Positions 9,795 through 18,508 of a stretch of 64,000 bases of DNA are shown here, in pieces. The position numbers and the translations under genes were made by a program. The stretch is from Olsenella sp. An285 (GTDB lineage: Bacteria; Actinomycetota; Coriobacteriia; Coriobacteriales; Atopobiaceae), in the NCBI RefSeq assembly GCF_002159625.1, contig NZ_NFIZ01000006.1, positions 62,001 through 126,000 on the forward strand, given 5' to 3'. A model generated the notes under the pieces. That model made no database searches, was not told where the DNA came from, and saw only the letters and a list, made by a program, of their open reading frames with translations. The stretch's first letter is position 1. Each line of letters opens with the position of its first letter.

Positions 9795-11354
9795 TTGATC
9801 GAGCTTGAGCATGTTTCCTTTGGCTATGCCGCCAATAGCACGGCCGTTGACGGCGTCTCGCTTGCCGTGCGGCCTGGGGAGCGCCTCGTCGTCCTGGGCA
9901 GAAACGGGTCCGGCAAGTCCACGCTGGGCCGTCTGATGAACGGCTCGCTCGTTCCCCGCGGGGGCTCGGTGTCCGTCGACGGGGAGACGCGCGACCTCGC
10001 CCGCTTGGTTGGCTACGTTCGTCAGGACCCGCGCAACCAGATCGTGAGCTCGCTCGTTTCCGACGAGGTCGCGTTTGGTCCGCGCAACCTCGGCCTGCCT
10101 CGTGAGGAGGTGCTCGCTCGTGTAGGCGAGGCGCTCTCGACCTGCGGCATCGCCCATCTCAGGGACCGCATGACAGGTGAGCTCTCTGGCGGACAGCAGC
10201 AGCTCCTTGCCATTGCGGGCGTGGTGGCCATGCGTCCGCGCTACCTCGTGCTCGACGAGGTGGGCTCCCAGCTCGACGAGGCCTCCCGGAGCAGGGTTTC
10301 GCGCCTCGTCAACGACCTCGTGCGCGAGGGCGTGGGAGTCGTGGACGTGGCCCACTCCGTCGAGGCGCTCTTCGGCGCCGACCGCGTTGCGGTCCTTTCC
10401 TCGGGGCACCTTGTGTGGCAGGGGCGGCCGGAGGACTTCCTTCTGCACGATGACGCGCTCGACCTCTCCGGGCTCGCCTCAGACTCGCTGACCCGCATTC
10501 TCTCGAGGGCGGTGGCGGCTGGGTATGGGCTTCCCGATTGGCCGGACCCCAAGGGCCTCGCTCCCTACATGGGCGGGCTTCCCAGTGTCCGTGTCGCGGA
10601 TGCCCCCGCCCTGGGCGGCTACGAGCTCTCCTGTGCTTCCGTGAGCCTGTCCTATGACGACCTCAGGGCCCTTGACGGCGTCTCTCTCTCCGCGCGCGGC
10701 CTCACCCTCGTGCTGGGGCGCTCGGGCTCCGGCAAGACCACGCTGGGAGGCGTGCTCGCCGGCGTGCTGACGCCCGACTCGGGGCACGCCGCGCTCGACG
10801 GCCGTCCGGTGGGCGCCGGGGACGTGGGACTTGCCTTCCAACGCCCCGAGGACCAGCTCTTCTGCGACACGGTGCTCGACGACATCGCCTACGGGCCGCG
10901 GCAGCGCGGCCTGGGGGAGGGGGCGGCCCTGGCTGCGGCCCGCGACGCCGCCGCTCTTCTGGGCGTTGGGGGGGAGCTGCTCGGACGCTCCCCCTTCGAG
11001 CTCTCCGGCGGCCAGATGCGCCGCGTGGCGCTTGCCGGCGTAGTCGCCTGCGGACGGGGCGCCCTCGTCCTGGACGAGCCCACGGCAGGCCTGGACGTCG
11101 AGTCGCGGCAGGAGCTGCGGGAGGTCGTGAGGAGGCTCGTCGAGGGCGGAGCCGCCGTCGTGGTGATCACGCACGACGCGGGGGAGTGGCTCGAGGACGC
11201 GACCTCCGTGGCGTTCCTGAGCGAGGGACGCCTCATCGCGGTGGCGGAACCGGCTCGAGCTGCGGGCGACCCCGCGCTCTTCGAGGCGGCCGGGCTCGAG
11301 GCCCCGCTCTCCGTGCGCCTGCACGCCGCGCTGAGGGGGTTGGGAGATGCGTAA
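9795..11354 (+). CDS. ECF transporter ATPase, two ATP-binding domains fused in one chain
   Basis: 519-aa protein with two complete ABC ATPase domains, equivalent to EcfA1 and EcfA2 joined end to end. Domain 1 has Walker A GRNGSGKST (35-43) and signature LSGGQQQ; domain 2 has GRSGSGKTT (308-316) and LSGGQMR. It energises uptake of vitamins or metals with EcfT and substrate-binding S proteins. TTG start at 9795 follows ggaggtgag. It overlaps the ecfT start by 8 bases. No S component is adjacent, which suggests a group II ECF module shared by S proteins encoded elsewhere (inference). Confidence 0.9.
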   Translation: MIELEHVSFGYAANSTAVDGVSLAVRPGERLVVLGRNGSGKSTLGRLMNGSLVPRGGSVSVDGETRDLARLVGYVRQDPRNQIVSSLVSDEVAFGPRNLGLPREEVLARVGEALSTCGIAHLRDRMTGELSGGQQQLLAIAGVVAMRPRYLVLDEVGSQLDEASRSRVSRLVNDLVREGVGVVDVAHSVEALFGADRVAVLSSGHLVWQGRPEDFLLHDDALDLSGLASDSLTRILSRAVAAGYGLPDWPDPKGLAPYMGGLPSVRVADAPALGGYELSCASVSLSYDDLRALDGVSLSARGLTLVLGRSGSGKTTLGGVLAGVLTPDSGHAALDGRPVGAGDVGLAFQRPEDQLFCDTVLDDIAYGPRQRGLGEGAALAAARDAAALLGVGGELLGRSPFELSGGQMRRVALAGVVACGRGALVLDEPTAGLDVESRQELREVVRRLVEGGAAVVVITHDAGEWLEDATSVAFLSEGRLIAVAEPARAAGDPALFEAAGLEAPLSVRLHAALRGLGDA

Positions 11355-12105
11355 GCGCCGCGCCATCGGGTCGTTCGTGCCGGGCGACACGCTCGCCCAC
11401 CGCCTTGACGCCCGCACCAAGGTCCTGTGCCTGCTCGTCGCGTCGATCGCCTCGTTCGCCGCCGCCCCGCCGGCGGGGCTCGCCGTCGCGGCGGCGGGTC
11501 TCGTGGCGGCGCTTGCGGCGAGCAGGACCTCGCCGCTCCGCGTTCTTCTCGCCCTGCGCCCCGCCCTTCTTGTCCTGGGCTTCTCCCTGCTGGCAAACAC
11601 CGTGGTGCTGGTGGGCCAGCCGGGGGTCTCCGTCGACGGCTTCCTGCGCACCGCCCAGGCCATCGTGCGCATCGTGCTGGTGGTGGGCTTTGTGCTCGTG
11701 TTCTCCGCCACCACCATGCCGCCCGCGATCGCCGACGCCCTCGCCTCTCTCATGCGGCCCCTCGCGCGCCTGGGGGTTCCGGTGGGGGACATCTCCACGA
11801 TGGCGTCCATCGCCCTCAGGTTCATCCCCCTCACCGCCGAGGAGGTGCTGCGGATTCGCAGCGCCCAGAGGGCGCGCGGCGCACGGCCGGACGAGGGCGG
11901 CGTGCTGCGTCGGGTGACCTCCTGGGGCCAGGTGCTCGTGCCCCTGGTGGTCTCGCTTTTCAGGCGGGCGGACGAGCTTGGGCGCGCCATGGAGGACCGC
12001 TGCTACACGGGGGAGCAGACCTCGCTGGCGGGGCCGCTCGCTGCTCGAGACTGGCTGGCGCTTATCCTGACCGCCGCGTGGGCGGCCCTTGCCGTCCTGC
12101 TCTAG
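11347..12105 (+). CDS. ecfT: ECF transporter transmembrane component EcfT
   Basis: 252-aa integral membrane protein with about five hydrophobic segments between residues 28 and 250. It has the two ALR-type coupling motifs of EcfT: ASIALRFIPLTAEEVLRIRSAQRARG and the nearby ELGRAMEDRCY segment. It transmits ATPase movement to the S component. ATG at 11347 lies inside the end of the ATPase gene, so the two are translationally coupled. Confidence 0.9.
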   Translation: MRKRRAIGSFVPGDTLAHRLDARTKVLCLLVASIASFAAAPPAGLAVAAAGLVAALAASRTSPLRVLLALRPALLVLGFSLLANTVVLVGQPGVSVDGFLRTAQAIVRIVLVVGFVLVFSATTMPPAIADALASLMRPLARLGVPVGDISTMASIALRFIPLTAEEVLRIRSAQRARGARPDEGGVLRRVTSWGQVLVPLVVSLFRRADELGRAMEDRCYTGEQTSLAGPLAARDWLALILTAAWAALAVLL

Positions 12106-12234
12106 GCGGAGTCAGCGCGAGCTGGCGCATGGTGTCAGACCCAAGCGTGCGCGCCGTGCGGGGCCATGGCTTCCGGGCTCGTCTCGCATACAATGGGCAC
12201 GCCCCCTTTGTGGGGCACGGAGAAGGGAGAGCTG

Positions 12235-13029
12235 ATGTCAGAGGGCGCGACGCTCGTCATACGGCTGGGCTACCGCGGGGCGGAGTTTGCCGGGTTTGCC
12301 GAGCAGCCCGCCGCGCGCACCGTTGCGGGCGAGCTGCGACGGGCGCTCGAGACGGCGCTGCGACGACCCTGCGAGCTCACCTGCGCCGGGCGCACGGACG
12401 CCGGGGTGCACGCCATCGCCCAGTACGTGAGCCTTCCCGTGACGGACGAGGAGGCGGCCCTGCCCGGGACGCGCCTCATGCGCAGCCTCGTGGCGCTCAC
12501 CCCCGACGACCTCTCCGTCCAGGCGCTCTACCGGGCCCCCGCGGACTTCTCCGCGCGCTTTGACGCCCTCGCCCGCAGCTACCGCTACCGGATCGCCGCG
12601 TCCGACGCGCGGCCCGTCCTTTCCTGGGACCACGCCTGGTGGTACCGAGGGAGGCTCGACGTCGATGCCATGAACGAGGCGGCCCAGGTTCTGGTGGGGG
12701 AGCACGACTTCAAGAGCTTCTGCAAGGCGAGCTCGGCCGAGGGCAAGCCAACGTGCCGCTACGTGGGACGCCTCGCCGTCAGCCGCGTGGAGGAGGCGGG
12801 GGAGGGGCTCGTTGCCATAGACGTCACGGGCAACGCCTTCCTGCACAACATGGTGCGCACCATCGCAGGGACGCTCGTCGAGGTGGGGCGCGGGCACCGG
12901 GACGCCGCATGGGTCGCTCGCGTGCTCGAGGCGCGCGACCGCACCGCCGCCGGGCCCTGCGCGCCCGCGAAAGGCCTCACGTTCGTGGGGGTAGAATATC
13001 CCGAAAACTCTCTGGCGCCCTGGGAGTGA
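12235..13029 (+). CDS. truA: tRNA pseudouridine(38-40) synthase TruA
   Basis: 264-aa TruA, which isomerises uridines 38-40 in the tRNA anticodon arm. The catalytic aspartate is D55 in CAGRTDAGVHA. The frame extends upstream to 12166, but ATG at 12235 after agaagggaga gives a normal N-terminus with the LGYRGAEFAGF motif. It follows ecfA-ecfT, a common arrangement downstream of the ribosomal operon. Confidence 0.95.
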   Translation: MSEGATLVIRLGYRGAEFAGFAEQPAARTVAGELRRALETALRRPCELTCAGRTDAGVHAIAQYVSLPVTDEEAALPGTRLMRSLVALTPDDLSVQALYRAPADFSARFDALARSYRYRIAASDARPVLSWDHAWWYRGRLDVDAMNEAAQVLVGEHDFKSFCKASSAEGKPTCRYVGRLAVSRVEEAGEGLVAIDVTGNAFLHNMVRTIAGTLVEVGRGHRDAAWVARVLEARDRTAAGPCAPAKGLTFVGVEYPENSLAPWE

Positions 13030-13056
13030 CGGGCGCCCAGCAAAGAAGGAAGCACC

Positions 13057-13968
13057 TTGGACCTGTTTCTTCACGTTCTCGAGCACAGCGCCCTCGACAC
13101 GCTGCGGCTCGTGCCGTTCCTGTTTGTCACGTACCTCGCGATGGAGGCGCTCGAGCACGCAAGCGCGGAGCGCGTCCAGGCCGTCGTCGAGCGCTCCGGC
13201 AAGGCGGGCCCGGTGGCGGGCGCGCTCCTGGGCGCCGTCCCGCAGTGCGGCTTCTCCGCCATGGCGGCCACGCTCTACGCGGGTCGCGTGGTCACAGCTG
13301 GCACGCTCGTGGCCGTGATCCTCTCGACCTCGGACGAGATGGTGCCCGTGTTCCTGGCGCACCAGGAGCCGCTGGGGAGGCTTCTTGCGATCGTGGCCGT
13401 CAAGGTCCTCATGGGCGTCGTGGTGGGGCTTCTCGTTGACGTGGCGCTGCGCGCGTGGCACCGCGCCGGCGACGGGAGGCCGCACATCAGCGAGCTCTGC
13501 GAGCGGGCCCACTGCCACTGCGAGGAGGCAGACCACGACCACGATCACGGTCACGAGCACGGGCACGGTCGCTGGGCGATCGTGCGCTCCGCCGCCGTGC
13601 ACACGGTGCAGGTGGGCGTCTGGATCCTCGTGATAACCTTTGCCTTTGGCCTCGTCATAGAGCTCGTGGGGACGGACGCCCTCGCCGCGCTTCTCGTCAA
13701 CCATCCGGTGAGGGCCACCTTCGTCTCCGCGCTCGTGGGGCTCGTGCCCAACTGCGGCGCGAGCGTGGCCATAACCGAGCTCTACCTCGAGGGCGTCCTC
13801 ACCACGGGTCCCATGCTCGCCGGCCTGCTCTCCTCCGGCGGTGTGGGCCTTCTCGTGCTCTGGCGCACCAACGCGAGCGCGGGTCAGAACGCCGTCATCA
13901 CGGCCTTCGTCTACGCGGTCTCGGTTGCCGTTGGCCTTGTGGCGGGAATGTTAGGTATCCTGTTCTAA
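13057..13968 (+). CDS. Putative ten-helix metal/arsenic exporter (ArsP_2-like)
   Basis: 303-aa membrane protein with about ten hydrophobic segments in two halves. Each half has a matching Pro-x-Cys-Gly motif: PQCGFSA at about residue 62 (C64) and PNCGASV (C233), the hallmark of the ArsP_2/permease-like heavy-metal exporter family. The central loop (about residues 148-170) is rich in His, Cys and Asp, suggesting divalent-metal binding. TTG start at 13057 after agaagga. The family link is from motif recognition; the substrate is unknown. Confidence 0.72.
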   Translation: MDLFLHVLEHSALDTLRLVPFLFVTYLAMEALEHASAERVQAVVERSGKAGPVAGALLGAVPQCGFSAMAATLYAGRVVTAGTLVAVILSTSDEMVPVFLAHQEPLGRLLAIVAVKVLMGVVVGLLVDVALRAWHRAGDGRPHISELCERAHCHCEEADHDHDHGHEHGHGRWAIVRSAAVHTVQVGVWILVITFAFGLVIELVGTDALAALLVNHPVRATFVSALVGLVPNCGASVAITELYLEGVLTTGPMLAGLLSSGGVGLLVLWRTNASAGQNAVITAFVYAVSVAVGLVAGMLGILF

Positions 13969-14008
13969 ACGTGCCGCGCACGGGCGGCGCGCGACAGGGG
14001 AGGCGACG

Positions 14009-14794
14009 ATGTTCAGACGCAGAGAGCGGTTCGAGCGCACGGACGTTCCGCGGGAGAACCCGTACCGCAACGTGATCGGCGTCGTCGTGTGCGTGGTCGT
14101 GTTCGCGGCGCTGGCCGTGGTGGTCTCCGCCGTCTGGAACCGGGTGAGCCTGGAGAGCCGCCTGGGGGACGTGGGCCTCTCTGAGGCCGTCGACTCCCAG
14201 GGCTCCGTGGCGGTCGCGGCCTCGGGCTACGCCGCCTCCACGGATGACCGCGAGCTCACGCTGCTGCTCGTCACGGACGACGTCGACGCGGCGGGGTCTG
14301 CCCTCTCCTCCGTGCGCGTGCTCTCCGTCAACCACACGCGCGGCGCCGCGGGCTACATCAACCTGCCCGCGGACGTTGCCGTCACCTTTGGCGAGACCCG
14401 CGTCTCGCTCTCGAGCCTCTTTGCCACGGACGGGTACGCGGCCTGCGTGCAGCCGCTCGCGACGGCAACGGGGATAGCCTTCGACCATGTGGTGGTCTCC
14501 AGCGGGGACGTGGTGGCCGAGGCGGCCTCCCTCGCAGGGTTCGACAGCTCCGCGCTCCTGCGCTCCGCCTCCGACTTCCTCAAGAAGATCAGGACGGACA
14601 TGGACGCCACCGAGCTGCTCTCGCTCGCGGGCTCCATCGCCTCGGTTGGGGTGGAGAACATCACCGCCTTCGACGCGCCGCTGGTGACCGACGTCGCCAC
14701 GGACGCGGACGGCAACCTCGTGGAGACGGGCCTTCAGGCCGTCGACGCGGTGCAGCTTGCGATCACGCTCGGTCTTCTCGTCCCGGGCGCATAG
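14009..14794 (+). CDS. Membrane-anchored LCP-like protein of unknown function
   Basis: 261 aa: basic cytoplasmic N-terminus, one membrane helix (about residues 22-42), then an extracytoplasmic domain. The order of elements (LTLLLVTDD, VRVLSVNHTRGAAGYINLPAD, AACVQPLATATGIAFDHVVVVS-like region) mirrors the LytR-CpsA-Psr fold. The conserved Arg/Asp residues that bind polyprenyl phosphate in active LCP enzymes are not evident, so it may be a non-catalytic relative. ATG at 14009 after ggggagg. It precedes a glycosyltransferase gene. Confidence 0.5.
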   Translation: MFRRRERFERTDVPRENPYRNVIGVVVCVVVFAALAVVVSAVWNRVSLESRLGDVGLSEAVDSQGSVAVAASGYAASTDDRELTLLLVTDDVDAAGSALSSVRVLSVNHTRGAAGYINLPADVAVTFGETRVSLSSLFATDGYAACVQPLATATGIAFDHVVVSSGDVVAEAASLAGFDSSALLRSASDFLKKIRTDMDATELLSLAGSIASVGVENITAFDAPLVTDVATDADGNLVETGLQAVDAVQLAITLGLLVPGA

Positions 14795-14925
14795 GTCCCC
14801 GGCACGCTCACTGTGCTCATTTTGCAAGGTCGCCCGCGCCCAATCGGGGCGGACGCCGCGACTGATACCCTAAAGGACGTGATTTGACTCGCGCCCGCTT
14901 GGGCAGGGTGGAAGGACGCGGCGGC

Positions 14926-15993
14926 ATGTCGCACTACACGCCTACATCACCGGTGGTCTCGGCCCTCATGGTCACCCATGACGCCGAGAAGACCGTGCGG
15001 CGCGCCGTCGAGAGCCTCCAGAACCAGACGCTCAAAAACTTCGAGCTCGTCGTCGTTGACGCGGGGTCCCAGGACTCGACGCTGCGCCTGCTCGAGTCCG
15101 CCGCGGAGCGCGACATGCGCATCCGCGTGGTCCAGGCGGACGCCTGCGACCGTCAGACCGCCCTCAACCTGGCGCTCGACCGCGCGCGGGGCACGTACCT
15201 GACCGTGACCGACGCGGACGGCTGGGCGGACCAGACCATGTTCGCCGACCTCGTGGATGCCGCTGAGCGGGGGAGGGCCGAGCTCGTCATCGGCGGGTTC
15301 GTGCTCTCGATCGGCCTGTCGGGCGGCCGCGAGGCCCGTGCCGAGGTCTCGTCCGAGGGCGTTGCCTATCCCACGCAGCACGAGTTCAGGGCGGCCGCCT
15401 GGAAGCTGCTCTCCTCCGGACAGCTGCTCCCCGCGGGCGGCAAGCTCTTCTCGCGCGCGTTTGCGAAGCGGTGCGGCGTGCGGTTCCTGCCCTCCAGCGG
15501 CTCCGACCACTCCTTCGTGACCGGCTTTCTCGCGGACGTGGAGCGCGTGGTCGTCTGTCCCGGCACCTGCTGCCACATGGTTCGCCGCGCCGTCCGGCAG
15601 GGTGCCGACGGCGCCCTCGAGGCACATCGCCACGTCGAGGGCGAGCACGGCGCCATCCTGGAGCTCTTCCGCCACTGGGGGCTCGAGGGCGACGCCGCGA
15701 GCATGGCCGCGCTGCAGGACCGCTACATCGAGCAGCTCGTGGACTGCATAGAGCGGGTGTGCGGCCGCGGGAGTCGCGTTTCCTCCGCGGACCAGCGGCG
15801 CATCGTCTCCCAGATGATAGACACGGACCGTGCCCAGCTCGCGGCGAGCGTGGCCCATCCCAGGGGAAACGCGGCCCGCGCCATGCTCGCCCCCATCCGC
15901 TCGCACAACGCCTCTCTCGTCTGCGTGCAGACGCGCCTCATGTCGCTCCTCCGTCCCGGCATCGCGGACGTGGCTCCCGACTTCTTTGTCTAG
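14926..15993 (+). CDS. Family 2 glycosyltransferase
   Basis: 355-aa GT-A fold glycosyltransferase. The N-terminus shows the GT2 pattern VSALMVTHDAEKTVRRAVES, then LVVVDAGSQDST and the metal-binding DADG (near residue 98, in VTDADGW). ATG at 14926 with ggaagga upstream is preferred over the in-frame TTG at 14884. It probably adds a sugar to a surface polymer; acceptor unknown. Confidence 0.8.
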   Translation: MSHYTPTSPVVSALMVTHDAEKTVRRAVESLQNQTLKNFELVVVDAGSQDSTLRLLESAAERDMRIRVVQADACDRQTALNLALDRARGTYLTVTDADGWADQTMFADLVDAAERGRAELVIGGFVLSIGLSGGREARAEVSSEGVAYPTQHEFRAAAWKLLSSGQLLPAGGKLFSRAFAKRCGVRFLPSSGSDHSFVTGFLADVERVVVCPGTCCHMVRRAVRQGADGALEAHRHVEGEHGAILELFRHWGLEGDAASMAALQDRYIEQLVDCIERVCGRGSRVSSADQRRIVSQMIDTDRAQLAASVAHPRGNAARAMLAPIRSHNASLVCVQTRLMSLLRPGIADVAPDFFV

Positions 15994-16050
15994 ACGGCCC
16001 TTCGGCCCCCGCGTTCTTCTCGCCAGTCGCCTCCTTTGTCGGTTTCTAGC

Positions 16051-16078
16051 TTGCAATCAATACAAAATAGGATAATAT
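16051..16078 (+). promoter_or_regulatory. Promoter of the glycyl radical enzyme operon
   Basis: A -35 box ttgcaa (16051-16056) and a -10 box taatat (16073-16078) are 16 bases apart in a short AT-rich stretch, 34 bases upstream of the ATG at 16112. Confidence 0.6.
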
Positions 16079-16111
16079 CGGATAAAACAAGAATTCGAGC
16101 CAGGAGGGACC

Positions 16112-18448
16112 ATGCTCACCCCGCGCACCCGTCGCATCAAGGACTCCCTGTTTGCCAACGCGAGGCAGATTTCGCTCGAGCGCGCGCTGCTCTATCGCGA
16201 GAGCTATCTGGAGACCGAGGGCGAGCCTCCCGTCATGAGGAGGGCCAAGGCCTTTGCGCGCGTGCTCGAGAAGCACGAGATCGTGCTCGATGGGGACGAC
16301 CTGCTCGCGGGCAACCGCACCCCCACGCCGCGCGCCGGCGTGGTCTCCCCGGAGATGTCCCCCTACTGGATCCTGGACGAGCTCGACGAGTTTCCCGTGC
16401 GCCCCCAGGACACCTTCGAGGTCTCCGAGGAGGACAAGCGCACCTATCGCGAGGTGCTCTACCCCTTCTGGGCGGGGCGCTCGCTCAACGACTGGTACAC
16501 CGCCCATCGCCCTGCGGACGTGGCGGCTGCCGAGAAGGACCGCGTGTTCGCGGTGGCGCAGACGGACAAGGGCCAGGGCCACATCATCGCCGACATCCCC
16601 GAGGTGCTCTCGCGCGGCCTCGGCGACGTGCTCGCGGAGGTCGAGGCCCTGAGCGCCGAGGCGCCGGAGAACGACTTCCTTCGTGCGGGCGCGCTCTGCG
16701 TGCGGGCGCTCGTGGCCTACGTGCGCCGCTACCAGCGCGCGGTGGAGGACGCGGCCGCCGGGCGCGAGCCCTCCGACCCCCATGCGCGCGTGGAGCCCGC
16801 ATGGAGTCCCGAGCGGGCGGCCGAGCTGCGCCGGATGGCGGGGGTGCTCGCCCACGTTGCCACGGAGCCCTGTCGCGACCTCTACGACGCGCTCCAGATG
16901 ACGTGGCTTCTGTGCGTGGCGCTGCAGCACGAGTCCAACGCCAGCTCCATCTCGCTGGGGCGCATGGACCAGTACCTGCTGCCGTACTATCGCGCGAGCG
17001 TGGCCGCGGGCGCGACCGAGGCCGAGGTCCGCGAGCTCCTGCAGTGCTTCTACCTCAAGACCAACACCATTGTCTTCGTGCGCTCCACGGAGAGCGCACG
17101 CTTCTTCGCCGGCTTTCCCACGGGCTACAACCTGGTGGTGGGCGGCGTGGACGCCGAGGGCAACGACGCCTCGAACGAGCTCTCCGAGCTGCTCCTGGAC
17201 CTCCAGCGAGACACGCGCCTGCCCCAGCCCAACCTGAGCGTTCGCGTGCACGCCGGCTCCCCGGAGGCGCTTCTGCGCAAGGCGGCGGAGATCGTCCGCC
17301 TGGGGGACGGCCTGCCGCAGTGCTTCAACGACGAGGTCAACGTCGAGTCCTTCGTCCGGCGCGGCGTGAGCCTGGCGGACGCACGCGACTACGCTGTGGT
17401 GGGCTGCGTGGAGCTCTCCATCCCCGGCAGGATGTACGGCCTGCACGACATCTGCATGTTCAACATGATGCGCTGCCTCGAGCTCGCGATGCTCGCGCAC
17501 CCGGAGGGCTTCGAGACCTTCGAGGCGCTGGAGCAGGAGGTGGAGCGCACGATAGACCGCTACGTGGCCCTCATGGTGCGCGGCTGCAACGTCTGCGACG
17601 AGGCCCATCGCGAGACCTCGCCCACGCCCCTCCTCTCCGTGCTCGTGCACGACTCGCTGGAGCGCGGCGCGGACATCACGGCGGGCGGCGCTCGCTACAA
17701 CCCCTCGGGCGTGCAGGGCGTGGGCACGGCCAACCTGGCGGACTCGCTCTACGTGGTGAAGAAGGCCGTCTTCGAGGAGGGGGCGCTCACCTGGGCGCAG
17801 CTGCTCGAGATGCTGGGGCGCGACTGGCAGGGCGAGGGGGACGAGGCCTGGCGCCAGCGCTTCATCAACCGCTACGCCAAGTACGGAAACGACGTCAACG
17901 AGGTGGACCAGATCGGCAGGCGCTTTCTCGAGCACTACGGCGAGGAGGTCGCCGGGTACGAGAACGTGCGCGGCGGGCACTTCCAGCCCGGCAGCTACAC
18001 GGTCTCGGCGCACATCCCGCTCGGCGCCGCCGTGGGCGCCACGCCGGACGGGCGCCGCGCGGGCGAGCAGCTCGCCGACGGCGGCCTCTCGCCCATGGTG
18101 GGGCGCGACAAGAACGGCCCCACGGCGAGCCTGCTCTCCGTCTCCAAGCTGAGGAACGTGCTCGACACCAACGGCTCGCTCCTCAACGTGAAGTTCTCCC
18201 CGTCAACCCTGGAGGGCGAGGCGGGCCTGGCGCGCCTCGTGGCCTACCTGCGCAGCTTCTGCCGCCTGGGCATCCAGCACATCCAGTTCAACGTGGTGGA
18301 CCGTGCCACGCTGCTCGATGCGCAGGCCCATCCCGAGCGCCATCGCGACCTCGTGGTGCGCGTGGCGGGCTACTCCGCCATGTTCGTGGAGCTCGCGCGC
18401 CCCATCCAGGACGACATCATCAACCGCACCGAGCACGAGCTGGGGTAG
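16112..18448 (+). CDS. Glycyl radical enzyme, pyruvate formate-lyase-like (substrate unknown)
   Basis: 778-aa oxygen-sensitive glycyl radical enzyme. The radical-bearing glycine is G753 in RVAGYSAMF near the C-terminus. The thiyl cysteine is C432, in GCVELSIPG, with E434 two residues later, the C-x-E arrangement of the dehydratase/decarboxylase branch rather than the adjacent Cys-Cys of true pyruvate formate-lyase. Length fits glycerol or hydroxyproline dehydratase-type enzymes. No small subunit is adjacent, which argues against a 4-hydroxyphenylacetate-decarboxylase system. Strong Shine-Dalgarno aggaggg. Its activating enzyme follows directly. Substrate cannot be set from sequence alone. Confidence 0.88.
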   Translation: MLTPRTRRIKDSLFANARQISLERALLYRESYLETEGEPPVMRRAKAFARVLEKHEIVLDGDDLLAGNRTPTPRAGVVSPEMSPYWILDELDEFPVRPQDTFEVSEEDKRTYREVLYPFWAGRSLNDWYTAHRPADVAAAEKDRVFAVAQTDKGQGHIIADIPEVLSRGLGDVLAEVEALSAEAPENDFLRAGALCVRALVAYVRRYQRAVEDAAAGREPSDPHARVEPAWSPERAAELRRMAGVLAHVATEPCRDLYDALQMTWLLCVALQHESNASSISLGRMDQYLLPYYRASVAAGATEAEVRELLQCFYLKTNTIVFVRSTESARFFAGFPTGYNLVVGGVDAEGNDASNELSELLLDLQRDTRLPQPNLSVRVHAGSPEALLRKAAEIVRLGDGLPQCFNDEVNVESFVRRGVSLADARDYAVVGCVELSIPGRMYGLHDICMFNMMRCLELAMLAHPEGFETFEALEQEVERTIDRYVALMVRGCNVCDEAHRETSPTPLLSVLVHDSLERGADITAGGARYNPSGVQGVGTANLADSLYVVKKAVFEEGALTWAQLLEMLGRDWQGEGDEAWRQRFINRYAKYGNDVNEVDQIGRRFLEHYGEEVAGYENVRGGHFQPGSYTVSAHIPLGAAVGATPDGRRAGEQLADGGLSPMVGRDKNGPTASLLSVSKLRNVLDTNGSLLNVKFSPSTLEGEAGLARLVAYLRSFCRLGIQHIQFNVVDRATLLDAQAHPERHRDLVVRVAGYSAMFVELARPIQDDIINRTEHELG

Positions 18449-18450
18449 CC

Positions 18451-18508
18451 ATGACAATTAGCTCAGGTCAAACTGTCAACTTGACAATTAGCTCAGGTCA
18501 AACTGTCA
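18451..18508 (+). repeat. Two tandem copies of the 13-nt-core palindromic element at the activase start
   Basis: Two 27-nt copies (18452-18478 and 18482-18508) repeat with a 30-nt period. Each has 7-nt inverted arms (tgacaat / actgtca, one mismatch) around a 13-nt core tagctcaggtcaa with CAG at its centre. They lie exactly between the glycyl-radical-enzyme stop and the activase gene. The insert is in frame, and an ATG is found at both ends of it. Confidence 0.75.

Noticed and set aside
8148-10448. 766-codon minus-strand open frame opposite rpsD-rpoA-rplQ-ecfA
   Set aside because: Antisense to five secure genes and crosses their terminator; shows only the mirrored codon bias.
16036-18507. Open frame upstream of the activase running through the glycyl radical enzyme
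   Set aside because: It is the Arg/Ala-rich +1 shadow of the enzyme; only the part from 18508 (or 18451) is coding.
18451-18508. CRISPR-like direct repeats
   Set aside because: Only two units, each palindromic, with a 3-nt gap and no spacers.
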